Assembly (NCBI GenBank): GCA_025093985.1
Contig: JACAAK010000003.1
Location: forward strand, 4,712,001 to 4,776,000
Source: Calvatia gigantea
Lineage: Eukaryota; Basidiomycota; Agaricomycetes; Agaricales; Lycoperdaceae
Length of the DNA: 64,000 nt
Direction: 5' to 3'
Positions 1 to 11,063 of the stretch are shown here, piece after piece. Each line of letters opens with the position of its first letter. The first letter of the stretch is position 1. Position numbers and translations under genes: made by a program. The notes below the pieces were generated by a model, which saw only the letters and a list, made by a program, of their open reading frames with translations, was not told the DNA's origin and did not search any database.

Positions 1-352
1 ACCCATTATGCAGCTGGAGCGCCGGAGGACAAGTGCAGCCGCGCGTTCTCAGCACTGAGTTCCGGTTTTTAGTTGAATTGCAGGAACGTTTAAGCGCCGA
101 GAACAAACTGGAACGCCGCCAGGGTTGTTGGTATGTAGACATCTCGAGAATTGTTGAGATCTGAAACTCGCCGTTTATGGGGCCGACCAACGAAGGGTAT
201 CTATCTGAAAATCGCGTATTACATGGAGTCTAGTGATGCTTAAATGTGCACAGCAAAAGGAGAGAATGCGGCCAGGGTGGTGGACGTGGGAGGTCTACAA
301 AACAACAAGAACAATAGTTAATCTGGCTTCTATCAAAAAAAGCGACAGCGGT
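1..352. other. intergenic, nothing recognised
   Basis: No coding exon, RNA gene or repeat could be supported here. It lies downstream of the minus-strand F-box gene and probably contains its 3' UTR. Confidence 0.4.
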
Positions 353-1485
353 TTATGATGCCGTTCCACTTGTTTGGGTTCGGAGGTCTCGCTTTCGGGT
401 CTCTAGTATCTCCTCTGCTTCCATCCAAAAGTCCTTGTGCCCTCGGGGAAGGTAGGTCCAGGCGTATAGATCGTAAGGCACTGGCACGATGTAGTGTACG
501 AAATCCTGGCGGGCCTCACGAAGAGGTAATACCGATTCCGGTATCCCCCTGGAGGAACCCAAAACAATACGCCTGTCATACTTCCCCAACGTAATGCTGT
601 CATAGATTTGGCGCGCCATGTCGGTCTCCTTCGATTCGCTGCCCAAGAAATGGGCAATAACTTGCGAGGGGATTAGGATAACGAAACACCGGAGGGAGGG
701 CGGAAGGTGGGGCAGGATGATTTGGAGAATGGCCTCGAGTTGAATGGCTATAGTTTGTATGTTTTGTTCCTGGAGACACATCATAATACAGTCCAGGTTG
801 AAGTAGGTCAAGCTTTGGAGGGAAGTGAACCCATCCCAGGGGATGATGGGTCCGAAATCGATGTCAAGGTGTGTGAGATTTCTGAATACAAGGTGATGGA
901 AGGTCCGGTATTTGGGGGGTAGAGACTCCCAATAGAGGGACAGTCTCCGTAGTCTTGGTAGATGGAGCCTTTCGGGCGAGAGAATCGTCCCGAGCATTGC
1001 CTGGTTAGTGAAGTCAGGCTGCGCCCAGCACGCCAGACTCCGAAGATTTGAGCATAAAGGAAGGAATTCCGCAGCAAGGTTCCACTTCTGCAAGTCGTCA
1101 ATGAACACGCTTTGAACGAATGTTGTGTAGAACTCTTTAGACTTGGTGCCTTCATGAAATGCCGATGCGAAGAGGCGAAACTGTCGCTTCTCGGTTTTGG
1201 TATACGTATGCCGGTTTAATGCAACGGATTGATATATGAGGGGTTCGATCCTGATGAATTAGAAGGGTTACTACTAGTGACTGCGCATTGCAAGAAGGGC
1301 GTGTACCAAGACCTGACCTCGCGTGACACGAGGGCTAAATGGATGGCTTTACGGTGACTTTCCTCAAATGCCTCCTCGAAAATAAGCCTTTGGATATCTG
1401 TTGGAAACTGAGAGAAGAGGTCAAAATTTTCTGTGGAGTTTCCAAACATGGATTCAGCCAGCCGTTGAAAGTGGAGGAAGAGCAA
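353..1485 (-). CDS. F-box domain protein, agaricomycete hypothetical type
   Basis: Exon 1 carries an F-box-like helix near residues 26-65, with QFPTDIQRLIFEEAF followed by ALVSREVRSW, the usual start of agaricomycete F-box hypothetical proteins. A ~53-nt intron (GTACACG..ATCAG) splits a Trp codon and joins REVRSW to IEPLIYQSVAL. The rest then reads open to the stop, about 340 residues in total. The C-terminal part has LRR-like spacing (LRSLACW, LPRLRRLSLYW, LTHLDIDFG). F-box proteins are substrate adaptors that bind Skp1 in SCF ubiquitin ligases; that role is family knowledge and no substrate can be inferred. The first ATG is chosen; a second Met 12 codons later (1449) is an alternative. The family is heavily expanded in mushrooms. 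Confidence 0.75.
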
Positions 1486-1572
1486 GAAATACTGGCGTGC
1501 GGCGTTTGGTATATGAACTCATTTCAGGCACGTGCATGCCATCATGTATTATGAGACAATGACAAAACTACC

Positions 1573-2504
1573 CTACAGAAAGGTGCTAAATTTGGGTATC
1601 TTAGCTATTTCCTTTTGCGCAAACTCGTACCAAGCAAGTATGAGAGGGTCGCAAGAGGGACATCTGTTATGGTGCAGGAAGGTCGCGGATATCGAGCACA
1701 ATGCTTGAACACCCTCTCCAAGACGACGATAGATGAGCCGAGAGCTGGTTATCAAGCAAGGGCACGGGTTACTTGGCCAAGGGTATTTCGGGTCTTCGAA
1801 CATACATATTCTACGCAAGGCTGAGTTCCAGGCTTCATAGAAGTGGACCTATAGTTTAATAGATGAGTCGAACAAGTTGGGAATTGTTAGGACCTACTGA
1901 CCCAAGGGACTATCAAAAGAGGCGGAAGAGCTTCCAGTGTCGGCTTCAAATGTTCAGCGATGACGAGAGGGCCCGCTTGGTCAACTAGGTCGTAGTAGCC
2001 GTGTCTTCCTGCGTACACCATCACCTCTCTAGGATGCTGCAGAACGTAATTTCTGCGGAACATTTGTCAACCCCAATGGAATTCGCAGGGACGAAAATGC
2101 CACATACGTCATCCTAATATGGCAAATGTTGATGGCGGGGAACACTTCATATTTCTCTGCTGCTTCTGCAAGAGGCGCGAGTGTCTCAATGACCTCGCAC
2201 CCCAATGAAGGATGCCGTCGGGGATAAATAAAGTGGAAAAGAAGTTCCAGCGTCCGAGCGGATTCGGTGAGGTAAACAACCTCGTCGCAAGTGTCAAACT
2301 CGGTGGGAGGGAAACCGCCTGTTGACGTCTCAAGGTTCCTCCTGTGAATACGAAGCTGCACGCCATCACAGGATTGAAACACCACATCCGCAGAAGGGTC
2401 GTTAACTGGGAAAAATGTTCAGCCCAAGGGGCCTGATGATAATTAAACAACCTACAGGCTTCGGAAGTGCGGATTTCAGGTTTGCAGGAAGTTAGCCTGT
2501 CCAT
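1573..2504 (-). CDS. BTB/POZ domain protein
   Basis: Splicing three short introns (about 50-55 nt; GTAGGT..CCCAG, GTATGT..CGCAG, GTCAGT..TATAG) gives one continuous protein of about 260 residues. It contains the BTB core: ADVVFQSCDG near the N-terminus, ESARTLELLFHFIYPRRHP in the middle, then LAEAAEKYEVFPAINICHIRM. The later part has YAGRHGYYDLVDQAGP and a Cys/Trp-rich tail. BTB domains mediate dimerisation and Cullin-3 binding; many fungal members have no known role. The start ATG is supported because exon 1 splices in frame into FNDPSADVVF. The gene lies head-to-head with the ribosomal protein L14 gene, about 280 bp apart. Confidence 0.8.
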
Positions 2505-2784
2505 GATAACGAGGACAAAGGGTCAAGTTGGGCACATGCCGTTCGGTTTCGCCCCCTTTTAACCCTCCCTCCAGCATACTTGACCAAAACTGCTCATGGC
2601 GGCCTTGTGGTAGCTGCATGGGTTGGTGTGGATCAAGGGCGCTGAATGCTGATCGCCATAGTCTGTGGAGGTCCGGCCCGGAAACTCCCGAATCAAACAC
2701 GGCCAAATTTTGCGAACTTTGGGGATGAGCAGTGTTCACGCTTGGCCGTCCACAAACCCAGCCCGCTCTCCTCAAGGCATTCCG

Positions 2785-3499
2785 ATGGCAGTACGTTCGA
2801 ATTCTCTGCTCATACTATGTCTGGATCGCGTGCCCCCATGCACAGCCAAAAACTGGTGAAATCGCGATAGAAATCCGTTGGATGGGAAATTGGCACTTCG
2901 GATGACGGAGCTGGCATTGTTTGCAGCGATTATGCGATCCGACTAGCCTTGAATATGAAGGAACTGACTACTTTGTTCTCCGTATAGGAATCAAATTTCA
3001 GGCGTTTCGTCGAGGTCGGCCGAGGTGCGCACAACAACTGTTCAAAGCGAAAGTTGGTCCTAACCTCGTGATACCCCAGTGATCCTCGTGAAGGATGGCC
3101 CCCTGTCCGGGAAAATTGCCGTTATAGCAGAGATTATCGACCAGAACCGGGTGAGTACGTTCGAGCCATGCCTCCTTGTTCCAACATTTAACGAATGTCT
3201 AGGCAATCATTGACGGTCCTACCACTGGCGTCCCCCGCCAACCCTTCCCTTACAAACATCTCCTCCTTACTCCACTCAAACTCACCAACCTCCCTCGCGC
3301 TTCTGGTTCTGGTGTGATCAGGAAACTCGTGGAGAAGGAGGGTATCGTTGAGAAATGGGACAAGTCCGCATGGGCACAGAAACGGGTAACGAAGGAGAAG
3401 CGGAAGTCACTGAACGATTTTGGCCGTTTCAAGATTATGTTAGAGAAAAAGCAGAGGCGAGATGTTGTCCGAAAAGCCATCAAAAAGGCATCAGCATGA
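2785..3499 (+). CDS. RPL14: 60S ribosomal protein L14 (eL14)
   Basis: Four exons join to give a basic protein of about 140 residues, the usual eL14 length. Exon 1 is only ATG-GCA; a 197-nt first intron (2791-2987) follows, as is common in fungal ribosomal protein genes. The spliced start gives MAESNFRRFVEVGRVILVK, matching the family start. Next come GPLSGKIAVIAEIIDQNRA and IIDGPTTGVPRQPFPYKH, then a Lys/Arg-rich C-terminus ending KKASA. Introns two and three have clear borders (GTGCGC..CCCAG with CTAAC inside; GTGAGT..TCTAG). The protein is part of the large cytosolic ribosomal subunit. It is convergent with paralogue A, with 97 bp between the stop codons. Confidence 0.93.
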
Positions 3500-3596
3500 G
3501 TTGAGAGCGCTTGTATCCACATGTTTATGTTCGTGTTCTATTCATGCAATCTACGTCCATGCAAAAACATATCTGAGTATTGATGGAAAAACGGGA

Positions 3597-4518
3597 TCAT
3601 GTATTATTGGAATTGCTGTTCGACTGGGCGAACGAGAAGTTGATATTATTGTTGCTCCCGGAAACGTTGAAGCTATCATCACTGGTGACGTTGCTCACGT
3701 TGCCTCCAACGATATTGTAGCCGAAAGTAGGTGAAAGATATTGCGAGTTTTGGGAAATACTGGATTTAGGCGACTGGGAGAGTGGAGGAGCAAGTCCAGG
3801 TTCGGTTGATGATGGCCTGGATAAAGCAGCGATCTGCTTGCGTAGCTCGATATCGGACTGCAACTATGAGGAGATTAGTGTATGTGCATAAGTCGGGGAT
3901 ACAAAGGTCACTTACACTGAAAAGATCGAGAGATTGTCGAAGGCCGTCTTTGCACTTCTGAATGGTTTCTTTGTCCGCGTTGTGGCTGAAGGTTCTCCTG
4001 ACCCATGATTGTCTCTTGCCATATTTCTTTACACAATCCTCGATAAATTTCATTTGCCTGCCTCGGGTTAAGCACAAATCGAAATATCTAAGGGGGAAAA
4101 ACGCACTGGAGTAGTTGCTCTGCATCTTGTTGTAGTTTCACAAGGTCAGCTTGCGCACTCGGCGACTGCTCTCCAAGCTGAGATAACACTCTTTCGACGA
4201 TCGTCGCCATAATCAGACAGCTCTCTTTTCCTAGGGCGATGAAGTCGTCTCTGTTTTTCCTCACGGTCTGGAGTATAAGGTAAAGATTCAGGGCCAGACG
4301 GGACAAAGGACATTATCCTCACTTGAGCGATGTCAATGATCGTCAAAGCGGCCTGCGCCGCCAAACCAATACCAGGTACTGGTATTAGCGGACCTGCGCT
4401 GTGAAGTAGCTTGAAGGTCTTTTCACCAATAATGAGACTTGTTGACGCTATTTGAAATGATGAGACCCTTGGCATAAGCCGAGTTAAGTGATTGATATCG
4501 CGAACCTGCGCTGGGCAT
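3597..4518 (-). CDS. paralogue A: MLKL-NTD/HeLo-like helical protein with Asn/Gly C-terminal motif
   Basis: Five exons are inferred from conserved splice points shared with B and D. Exon 1 is ATGCCCAGCGCAG, joining to STSLIIGEKTF. The bundle region runs LLHSAGPLIPVPGIGLAAQA - ALTIIDIAQ - VRKNRDDFIALGKESC - ERVLSQL - MKFIEDCVKKYGKRQSW - ADKETIQKCKDGLRQSLDLF. This layout (a hydrophobic first helix, a VxxNxxxF helix, and a basic FIxxxVKK..AD.xxIxxxxxxLxxAL segment) matches fungal MLKL N-terminal-like domains. A Ser/Pro linker of about 50 residues follows, then FGYNIVGGNV-SNVTSDDSFNVSG and an Asn-rich tail. Family knowledge: such bundles can permeabilise membranes in programmed cell death. The specific function here is inference. 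TSDDSF replaces the TRDDSF of the other copies. Confidence 0.72.
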
Positions 4519-4596
4519 AGTGACCGTTCGTGATGGAGAAGAGGAGGAGGGGAGGGAAGTAAATTTGTTACGCGCAAACTTCTACAAGTACGATTG

Positions 4597-4602
4597 TTAT
4601 AC
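4597..4602 (-). promoter_or_regulatory. TATA-like element upstream of paralogue A
   Basis: GTATAA on the minus strand, about 80 nt before the inferred start. It aligns with the TATATAA upstream of B inside a conserved stretch (ATAACAATC), so the promoter was duplicated with the gene. No experimental evidence. Confidence 0.3.
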
Positions 4603-6577
4603 GGTCTTGGTCTTTGTTCGGCAGAGGTACAATTGTACTGCTCCCGGTCACCAAGCGCAGCTTGAGGGTAGGATCAGAACCAGAGGCTGTGTATTCTAGG
4701 CTTCTTCTTTATCTCAGGATCATTGGGCGCTTATGTTGTTTAGTTGAGGAACATCATCAAGAAGCCTTGTGGGATTTCCCGGACAGAACAAGAACAGAAC
4801 AAGAGTCGTCGTTCTAATATTTTGTCGACCTGGTCTCCCGAGATTTTGACGTTAGAAAACCCCGGAGAAACATTCAGCTTCGAAAATAGACCTGATTGAG
4901 CCGGAGGGGAAGCACAGTTTGCACCGCTCCAGCATCACTGTTTGAAGCACTTTGAGGCATACTGCTTGATCACTGACATTGATTGGAGTATGATTGGCAG
5001 GTAAGTGGCTGACTATAAGCAAGGCAACCCAGGCCGTCATTGAATTGCCACAGGCTTTTTCCATTGCAGAAACGTGGCCGCCTCGCCTCCCTCTCCTACA
5101 AAAGGGACAAGAAACAACGATGTGGTGGTTCGTAAGTAGGCGAAGGCGGAATGGTCTTGGCAATCTCTGGGCCCCTCCACCGACTCTTATGAATGAATTG
5201 ATTCATCTTATACTCAGTTTTATTATGGCTCTGAGGTGCTACGATTCCCGGAGGCGACACCTCCAAAGTTCTCTGAAGCTTAACCAGCTTATGAAAGCGG
5301 TGACGAACAATAGACTGACATCTACGGAAGCCCATAGGGACCAGGTCTAAGTTTGCATGTAGCGAGCTTTATATGGCTTGTGGCCGGGGTCCTGGAACCC
5401 CGTAACTCTTTGAATGTGGCTAAATGGCTCTTTTTCTTTTGTTTCCTCGCCTAATTTCTAATTAGCTGTGTACTTTCGGCTTACTCAGCCGGGGATGACC
5501 GCCTGGGAGATGGAATTCTGGCGCCAACCCACCAGTGCTCGAAGTGTACCCCCGCTGATAATTGGAGAAATCCCGCCTGTAAATTAGGGGCAATTGTGCT
5601 CACAGTGTAATCGTAGCAATGACATTTAAAAAACACCCAGTTTTGTCTATGGACTTAGTGGGACGTGTTATCAAATGCTTTAGTTATAATTGCAATGAGT
5701 GTGCCTGTGCGTGAGATTAGGGTGGTAGACTACAAGGACTAAGTAAGAGGCTTCGAAGCAGTGTTCGGAGTGTATTGTTACTTAGCGCCCGGGCGTCAGA
5801 TGAACCATTTATCAGTACTAGACCGGCGAACATTGAGATTACAGCGCCGCATGCCCGGTGAGGACTATGAAAATAACAACAAATTGGGCGTGTGACAGCG
5901 GATGACACTTAAAATTACGAGAGCAGGACCAGATGAGTGGTTCCGGCATGAATTTTCATAAAACTTAGACCTGGTCCGTATGGGCTTCCGTAGACATCAG
6001 CCTCGTTGTCTGGCGGGCTGTGTTCAGGAAATCTATTACGGCATGTTCTCGGGAAATGCGCTTCAGGAACAAAGGTTGTAGGCCGCCTCGTGGCATGTCC
6101 TTGATCATTCTTCATGACGACGGCAAACCGCAACAAAGAAGCTGATCTCAGCAATCCACCACGCATGATCGCAAGTACAGGTAAGTGTCCGCAGTTGTTG
6201 TAAGGATTTGTCACGTATACCACCGGGGCAGGCTCGTCCGTCAATCCGTGTTCTTCCGAGCTCTCCTCGTCTATCGCAATTCCGTTTCGAGCCGTCTCAA
6301 CATGTCCCTTCGCATTCCCGTGAATCCCAGGCCTTTTATGTTATGGGTTTCTCTTGGCTGCAGAAAGACGAGGATCTTGGGCACCTTCTCCGCGCTCATA
6401 GGCTCCCGTCTGGTGAACAAGACCTCAACTAGACCCGAACTGAAAAGTACGGAAGCGTCCATCATCAATTGAATAAGGAACTACACATGAGGCGTGGTGT
6501 TAGCACTACTGAACACGTCCGATAATAAAACAGGGTATAATGATTGAGTTGGTATATGATTAATGATAGATTGATTT
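4603..6577. other. intergenic region between paralogues A and B
   Basis: No gene is supported. Short ORFs on both strands (for example 4994-5350 plus and 5915-6244 minus) show no recognisable domain and no clear exon structure. The part from about 6250 to 6577 is related to 8770-8990 upstream of C's 3' end, with shared blocks such as ACAGGGTATAA and GGAAGCGT, so it is duplicated flank rather than unique sequence. Confidence 0.45.
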
Positions 6578-7493
6578 TCAGCGAGCGAACGCTAAGTTGA
6601 TGTTATTGCCATTCCCCGAGACGTTGAAGCTATCGTCGCGGGTAGTGTTGTTCACGTTTCCTTGAACATAATTATACATGATGGATGGAGCCGACTGGTA
6701 TTGAGGATACCGCATGTGCTGGGCGTGTTGGGGAAGGTTCGATCCGACCGAGGCAGGCGGGTTGGGAAGGGAGGGGGCAGACTCAGGATGGTTGGACGCT
6801 TCCGTCGTCTGGCCTGATAGAGCAGCGACTTGTTTACGCAACTCGATATTGGATTGCAGCTAGAAGAAAGTTAATGGAAATGTATGAACACGAGTACGAA
6901 GACTACTTACACCGAATAGATCAAGGGCCTCTCGAAGGCGGTCTCGACATTGCTGAATAGCTTCTTTGTCCGCGTGGTGATTGAAAATTCTCCTCCACAA
7001 TGATGGCTTCTTGCCATACTTCCTGACGCGCTTTTGGATGAACCTCATTTCCCTGTGCAAGGATTTAACATGCTAATAAAAGTACAACGCGAAAAGGACT
7101 TACTCTTGCAACTGTTTTGCATCCTGCTGTAATATCGCATCATGGGATCGGCCACTTTGGCCTTGTACCCTCTCGATAAGAGTCGCCGTGATAGAGCAAC
7201 AAGTCCTTCCTATGGCGATAAAGTCTTCTCTGTTTTTCCTCACAGTCTGAGATGTTCGATGAGAATTGGAGGTGTAACAGGTAAAGTAGCATTCGCCTCA
7301 CCTGAGCGATTTCAATAATCGCGAGGGCTGCCTGAGCTGCTGCACCAATGCCCGGCACCGGGAAAGCTGGTCCTGCACTCTGGAGAAGCTTGCAAGTCCG
7401 CTCGCCTATGATGAGAGATGTCGACGCTATAAAAAGCGATGAGGGGTTGTTGTCGCAAGTTGGACTGAATGACTACGAACCTGAGGGAGACAT
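6578..7493 (-). CDS. paralogue B: MLKL-NTD/HeLo-like helical protein with Asn/Gly C-terminal motif
   Basis: The gene has the same five-exon plan as A. Exon 1 is ATGTCTCCCTCAG, spliced to STSLIIGERTCKLLQSAGP. Helical blocks follow: FPVPGIGAAAQAALAIIEIA, then TVRKNREDFIAIGRTCCSIT, ERVQGQSGR, MRFIQKRVRKYGKKPSLW and ADKEAIQQCRDRLREALDLF. After LQSNIELRKQVAAL comes a Pro/Ser/Gln linker, then YNYVQGNVNNTTRDDSFNVS and a GNGNNINLAFAR end. The protein is about 250 residues with no transmembrane segment except the moderately hydrophobic first helix, as expected for a bundle that inserts on activation. It appears intact and is the clearest member of the cluster. Confidence 0.74.
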
Positions 7494-7572
7494 AGTAATT
7501 CACTCCAATAGAAACTGGCGGAACGGGGAAGGAGGAGGGAAGCTGTTTATGACCTCCCACAAAGTGTGATTG

Positions 7573-7580
7573 TTATATAT
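7573..7580 (-). promoter_or_regulatory. TATA box of paralogue B
   Basis: ATATATAA on the minus strand, about 80 nt upstream of the inferred ATG. Equivalent A/T-rich motifs lie at similar distances upstream of A (GTATAA) and C (GTATATAG near 9960). Confidence 0.4.
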
Positions 7581-8989
7581 CTTGTCTCCTTCCAAGCATG
7601 ATCGCAGTCGCATTGCCCTCATCAGTCGGTATTCCCGTATGGCCGGAAGGAAGAAAGCCAAGCCAATATGGCGGTGTCCTGGGCATCGGAGCATTGTGAA
7701 CCGGTTTGGTTATGACGAGAATCCTCGACCCCGTACCTTCATCCACGCAATCCCTGGAAGTGCTAACGTTCGGGAAACGTAGCGGTGTGGGTCGAAAAAG
7801 CGGTCCATGTATTACCTTTCCTCTTCGTCTAAGGCAAGCTGAGCAATTCCAGGCTGCTGGCATGAGTGAGGTCAGTAAAGCAGCCCAAAGAGAGACAGAG
7901 GTTACGTGACGGCGAAGGGACACAACACGAGGCGTGGTGGCAGTGCTACTTCTCGCTCTGTGAGGTCAGGCGTAAAAAATACCTCGTAATCCATCGGTTT
8001 CCTCGATGCCCGAAAGATCGAAAGATCAAAAGATCGGAGAGAATCTAGTGTATCGTTTTTGGGACACCACCTAAGCAGGCGGACACTGCAAGGACAATAT
8101 CAGCCCCAGCAAGGTTAGAGCACCACCAATACATGGATGACTGTGCCACAGCATCACTGACCACTCCGCGTGTTCAACGTTCTAGGTTTGTTTGGAGTTA
8201 TGCCGCAGTGGCAGTACTGAACTGCGTTCTTCCCGTGGTTCAAACGTTCACGTTCAAGACTTCCAGTCAAAAGTAGAAGTACCGTGGCGGACTTAGAAGG
8301 CATCAGGCTGAACGGTTTGGCGCTCCCTCTCAATCCGTATGGTGCCGCGAGGTGAGGAGCGTGCGGGCTTGCATCAGGGAATTCCGTTGATCAGCTCGCT
8401 CTCGCTGGATGCCGTTCTTCACAAGACTTTTTCTTCTTCAACTTCCAGGATTCTAAAATAGGTAGCCATCCCCTTTCCCCCCCTCTCAGCTGCTTGGCTC
8501 CTTCCCCTCCACTTATGCCCGCCACACTTTGGTGATCTCCTACAAACCGCGACATGGAAGCTGACCTTAGCGACCTATCCATAGGGCCAGGGATTTGTGG
8601 GAAGGAAAATAGATATGTTGAGGCGGCTCAAGAAACCTCGGGTGAGTAAAGTTTCGAGCAACGAGGAGGGCTCAATGATCAAAGCGGATTGACCGATAAA
8701 CGTTTAAACATGTCTCTGGAATATACGTGACAGAACCTTACAACTACTGCAAGGACAATCACTGACACTCACGACCATATATGGGTTCCTCTTGGGTGCG
8801 GAGATATTGGGATCTCGTCCTCGGGTACCTTCCACGATACAGTCTCATCTGGCGTATCGAACCAACCCGAATAGTATGGAAGCGTTCAGCGCTAGTTAAA
8901 ATAACAAAATTCCAGATAGATCTAATATGCATAAGGTTAACACTACCGAACACTCCTAATGATGAAAACAGGGTATAAATGATTGGAAT
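7581..8989. repeat. intergenic part of ~2.4-kb tandem duplication
   Basis: No gene is supported. Segments recur in order at about 9940-10650: the stretch with GGCGGTGTCC..GGAACATCGGAGGATTGTGAACCG matches that with GGCGGTGTCCTGGGCATCGGAGCATTGTGAACCG, and the GTTCTAGG.TTGTTTGG.GTTATG block recurs near 8180 and 10560. The duplicated unit therefore includes B/C plus upstream flank. A short GAAAGATC repeat (three units) is at about 8012-8038. Confidence 0.5.
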
Positions 8990-9885
8990 GGTATACTGGC
9001 TGATAGATCGTGTTTTGATGAGCGAATGAGAAGTTGATTTTATTACGATTCCCTGAGACTTGAAGCTATCGTCACGGGTGGTGTTGTTCACGCTCCCTCG
9101 AACGTAGCTATATCTGAGGGATGGGAACGACTGGTATTGCGCGTTTTGGGGAGGGTTCGATCTGGCCGGAGTGGGTGGGGCGGAGTGTGAAATGCCAGAT
9201 TCAGGTTGAGTGGGAGCGTCTATCGCCTGGCCTAATAGAACAGTAAGTTGCCTGCGCAACTCGGTATGTGATTGCAGCTGGAAGAGGATTAGTGGATATA
9301 TGTGGCACGGATACAAGGACGACCTACCCCGAATAGTTCAAGGGCCACTCGAAGGTGGTCTCGACATTGCTGAATGGCCTCACTATCCGCGTGACGTTTA
9401 AAGATTCTCCTCAGCCACGAGAACAATGAGGGCGTCTTGCTGTAATTCTTGACACGCTTTTGGATGAATTCCATCTCCCTGTGTGAGGGCTAAGTGGGTG
9501 TTGATCAGGATGCCGCACGGAGGAAAACTACTCTTGTAGTTGTTTCGTGTCCTGTTGTAGTATCTTATCATTAGACTGGCCATTCTGATCTCGTACTCTC
9601 ACAATGAGTATTGTCGTGATAGAACAACAGATCTTTCCAATGGCGATGAAGTCTTCTCTACTTTTCTTCACGGTCTGAGATGTACAGTATGAACTAAAAG
9701 TCTGACGGGGATAGTGACATTTGCCTCACTTGCGCCAATTCGAGGGTGGTGTCCGCGCTCTGGAGAAGCCTGCAAGCCTGTTCGCCAATAATTAACGTTG
9801 TTAATGTTGTTGAGGGTGGTGAGGGGTCGTTGTCGGAAGCTAAACCAAGCGATCACGAACCTGAAGGCGGCCGAGTAATTTTCAT
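8990..9885 (-). pseudogene. paralogue C: broken copy of the MLKL-NTD-like family
   Basis: The copy is homologous to B throughout but carries several disabling changes. B's ATG aligns with CGG on the coding strand, and the only nearby ATG (9885) is in diverged sequence. The AG acceptor before the first helix exon is lost. The helix exon lacks the central GPAFPVPGIGAAAQA part, so LLQSAD runs directly into TTLELAQ. The bundle segments MEFIQKRVKNYSKTPSLF and ADSEAIQQCRDHLRVALELF survive. The C-terminal motif reads YSYVRGSVNNTTRDDSF and is then shifted by a one-base deletion, losing the normal stop. It is best read as a recent pseudogene of B. Confidence 0.7.
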
Positions 9886-11063
9886 GATGGAAAAATTGGC
9901 TAAACAGAAAAGAAGTAGGAAAGTTGTTTTTGGGTTTTCACGAGATGTCATCCATCGCTATATACTCTTCTTTTCTACCAAGCGCAGTTCCAGCTGCATA
10001 ACTGTAAGTAGTCAGTATTCGAGGATGCCCGGAGGAAGGAACCAATTCAAGATCAGTGTGTGGCGGTGTCCCTGGAACATCGGAGGATTGTGAACCGAAT
10101 GATTAGAATCCTCAACTTAATGCCTTGCCTGTGCAATCTCTGGATGTGTTAGATCTTTGAAAAACATCCGGTCGTAAAACGGCGGGGTGAATAGAAAATG
10201 CATCCTCTTTGTCTATGGAGCTTTGAGTGATTTCATGGCGGCAAACTTCATTGAGAAAATGCGGCTGGCATGGAAGGGTCGGCTTGATGTGATGGCGCGA
10301 GGACGCAACGAGCACTTTCAGGTTTCAACAAACGGTGGTGGTGCTATCGCAGCTGCGAGGACACGCGTGGGAATGACATGTTGATGTTTTCCTAAATCAG
10401 CAATTACCTTTGGTTTCGTCAGTGGATCGTTGAGGAAAAACTGGTGCATTGTCTTTCGATCATTGCTTATGTCGACGACGGACACTGCATAAGGGATGTC
10501 TGCCTCAGTGAGGTTAGGGCATCACAGCATCTCTGACCATGTTTTCTGTTCGTTCATGTTCTAGGGTTGTTTGGGGTTATGTTGCAAAAGCAGTACTCTA
10601 CTGCACTCGCCTCGTGGTTCAAGCCTTCAAGGAACGTTCAAGGCCTTCTTCATGAACGGAGTTTTAACAGGGAGGCGGTGTAACTGACAAGCCGATCGCA
10701 GGCAAAGATGGACCTAGCAAATGCGAGCTTCTCCTTGGCCGATCATTGGGTGTCGCTTGCCAGGTCAAAAGGTGGCTGGACTTCGACGGACCTCAAAGGG
10801 AGTATTAGCATTGTCCTCAGCAATGAGGTAATAGGTCTTCGTACACATGGGATAATCTAGACGTTCAAAATAATACACTAAATTACACTACACCCAGTTC
10901 AAATCCGAGTTAGCTGTTTAGTCAAAGTTCATTGGAAATGCTACATGGGGTATCCGCCCGGGAAAATCACTGTAGGGATTTGTATCCCAAGATCGGACTC
11001 AACGAGAGCACCAAGAACAAGAAATAAAATTCATGTACTTATGATGAGATAGGTATATCGACT
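9886..11063. other. intergenic, duplicated flank of paralogue C
   Basis: The first ~750 bp are related to the flank upstream of B (7581-8250). The remainder to 11063 shows no ORF with recognisable content and no RNA gene. Confidence 0.4.

Noticed and set aside
4994..5350. Possible gene between paralogues A and B
   Set aside because: Open frames exist on both strands over the same bases, with no known domain and no convincing splice sites.
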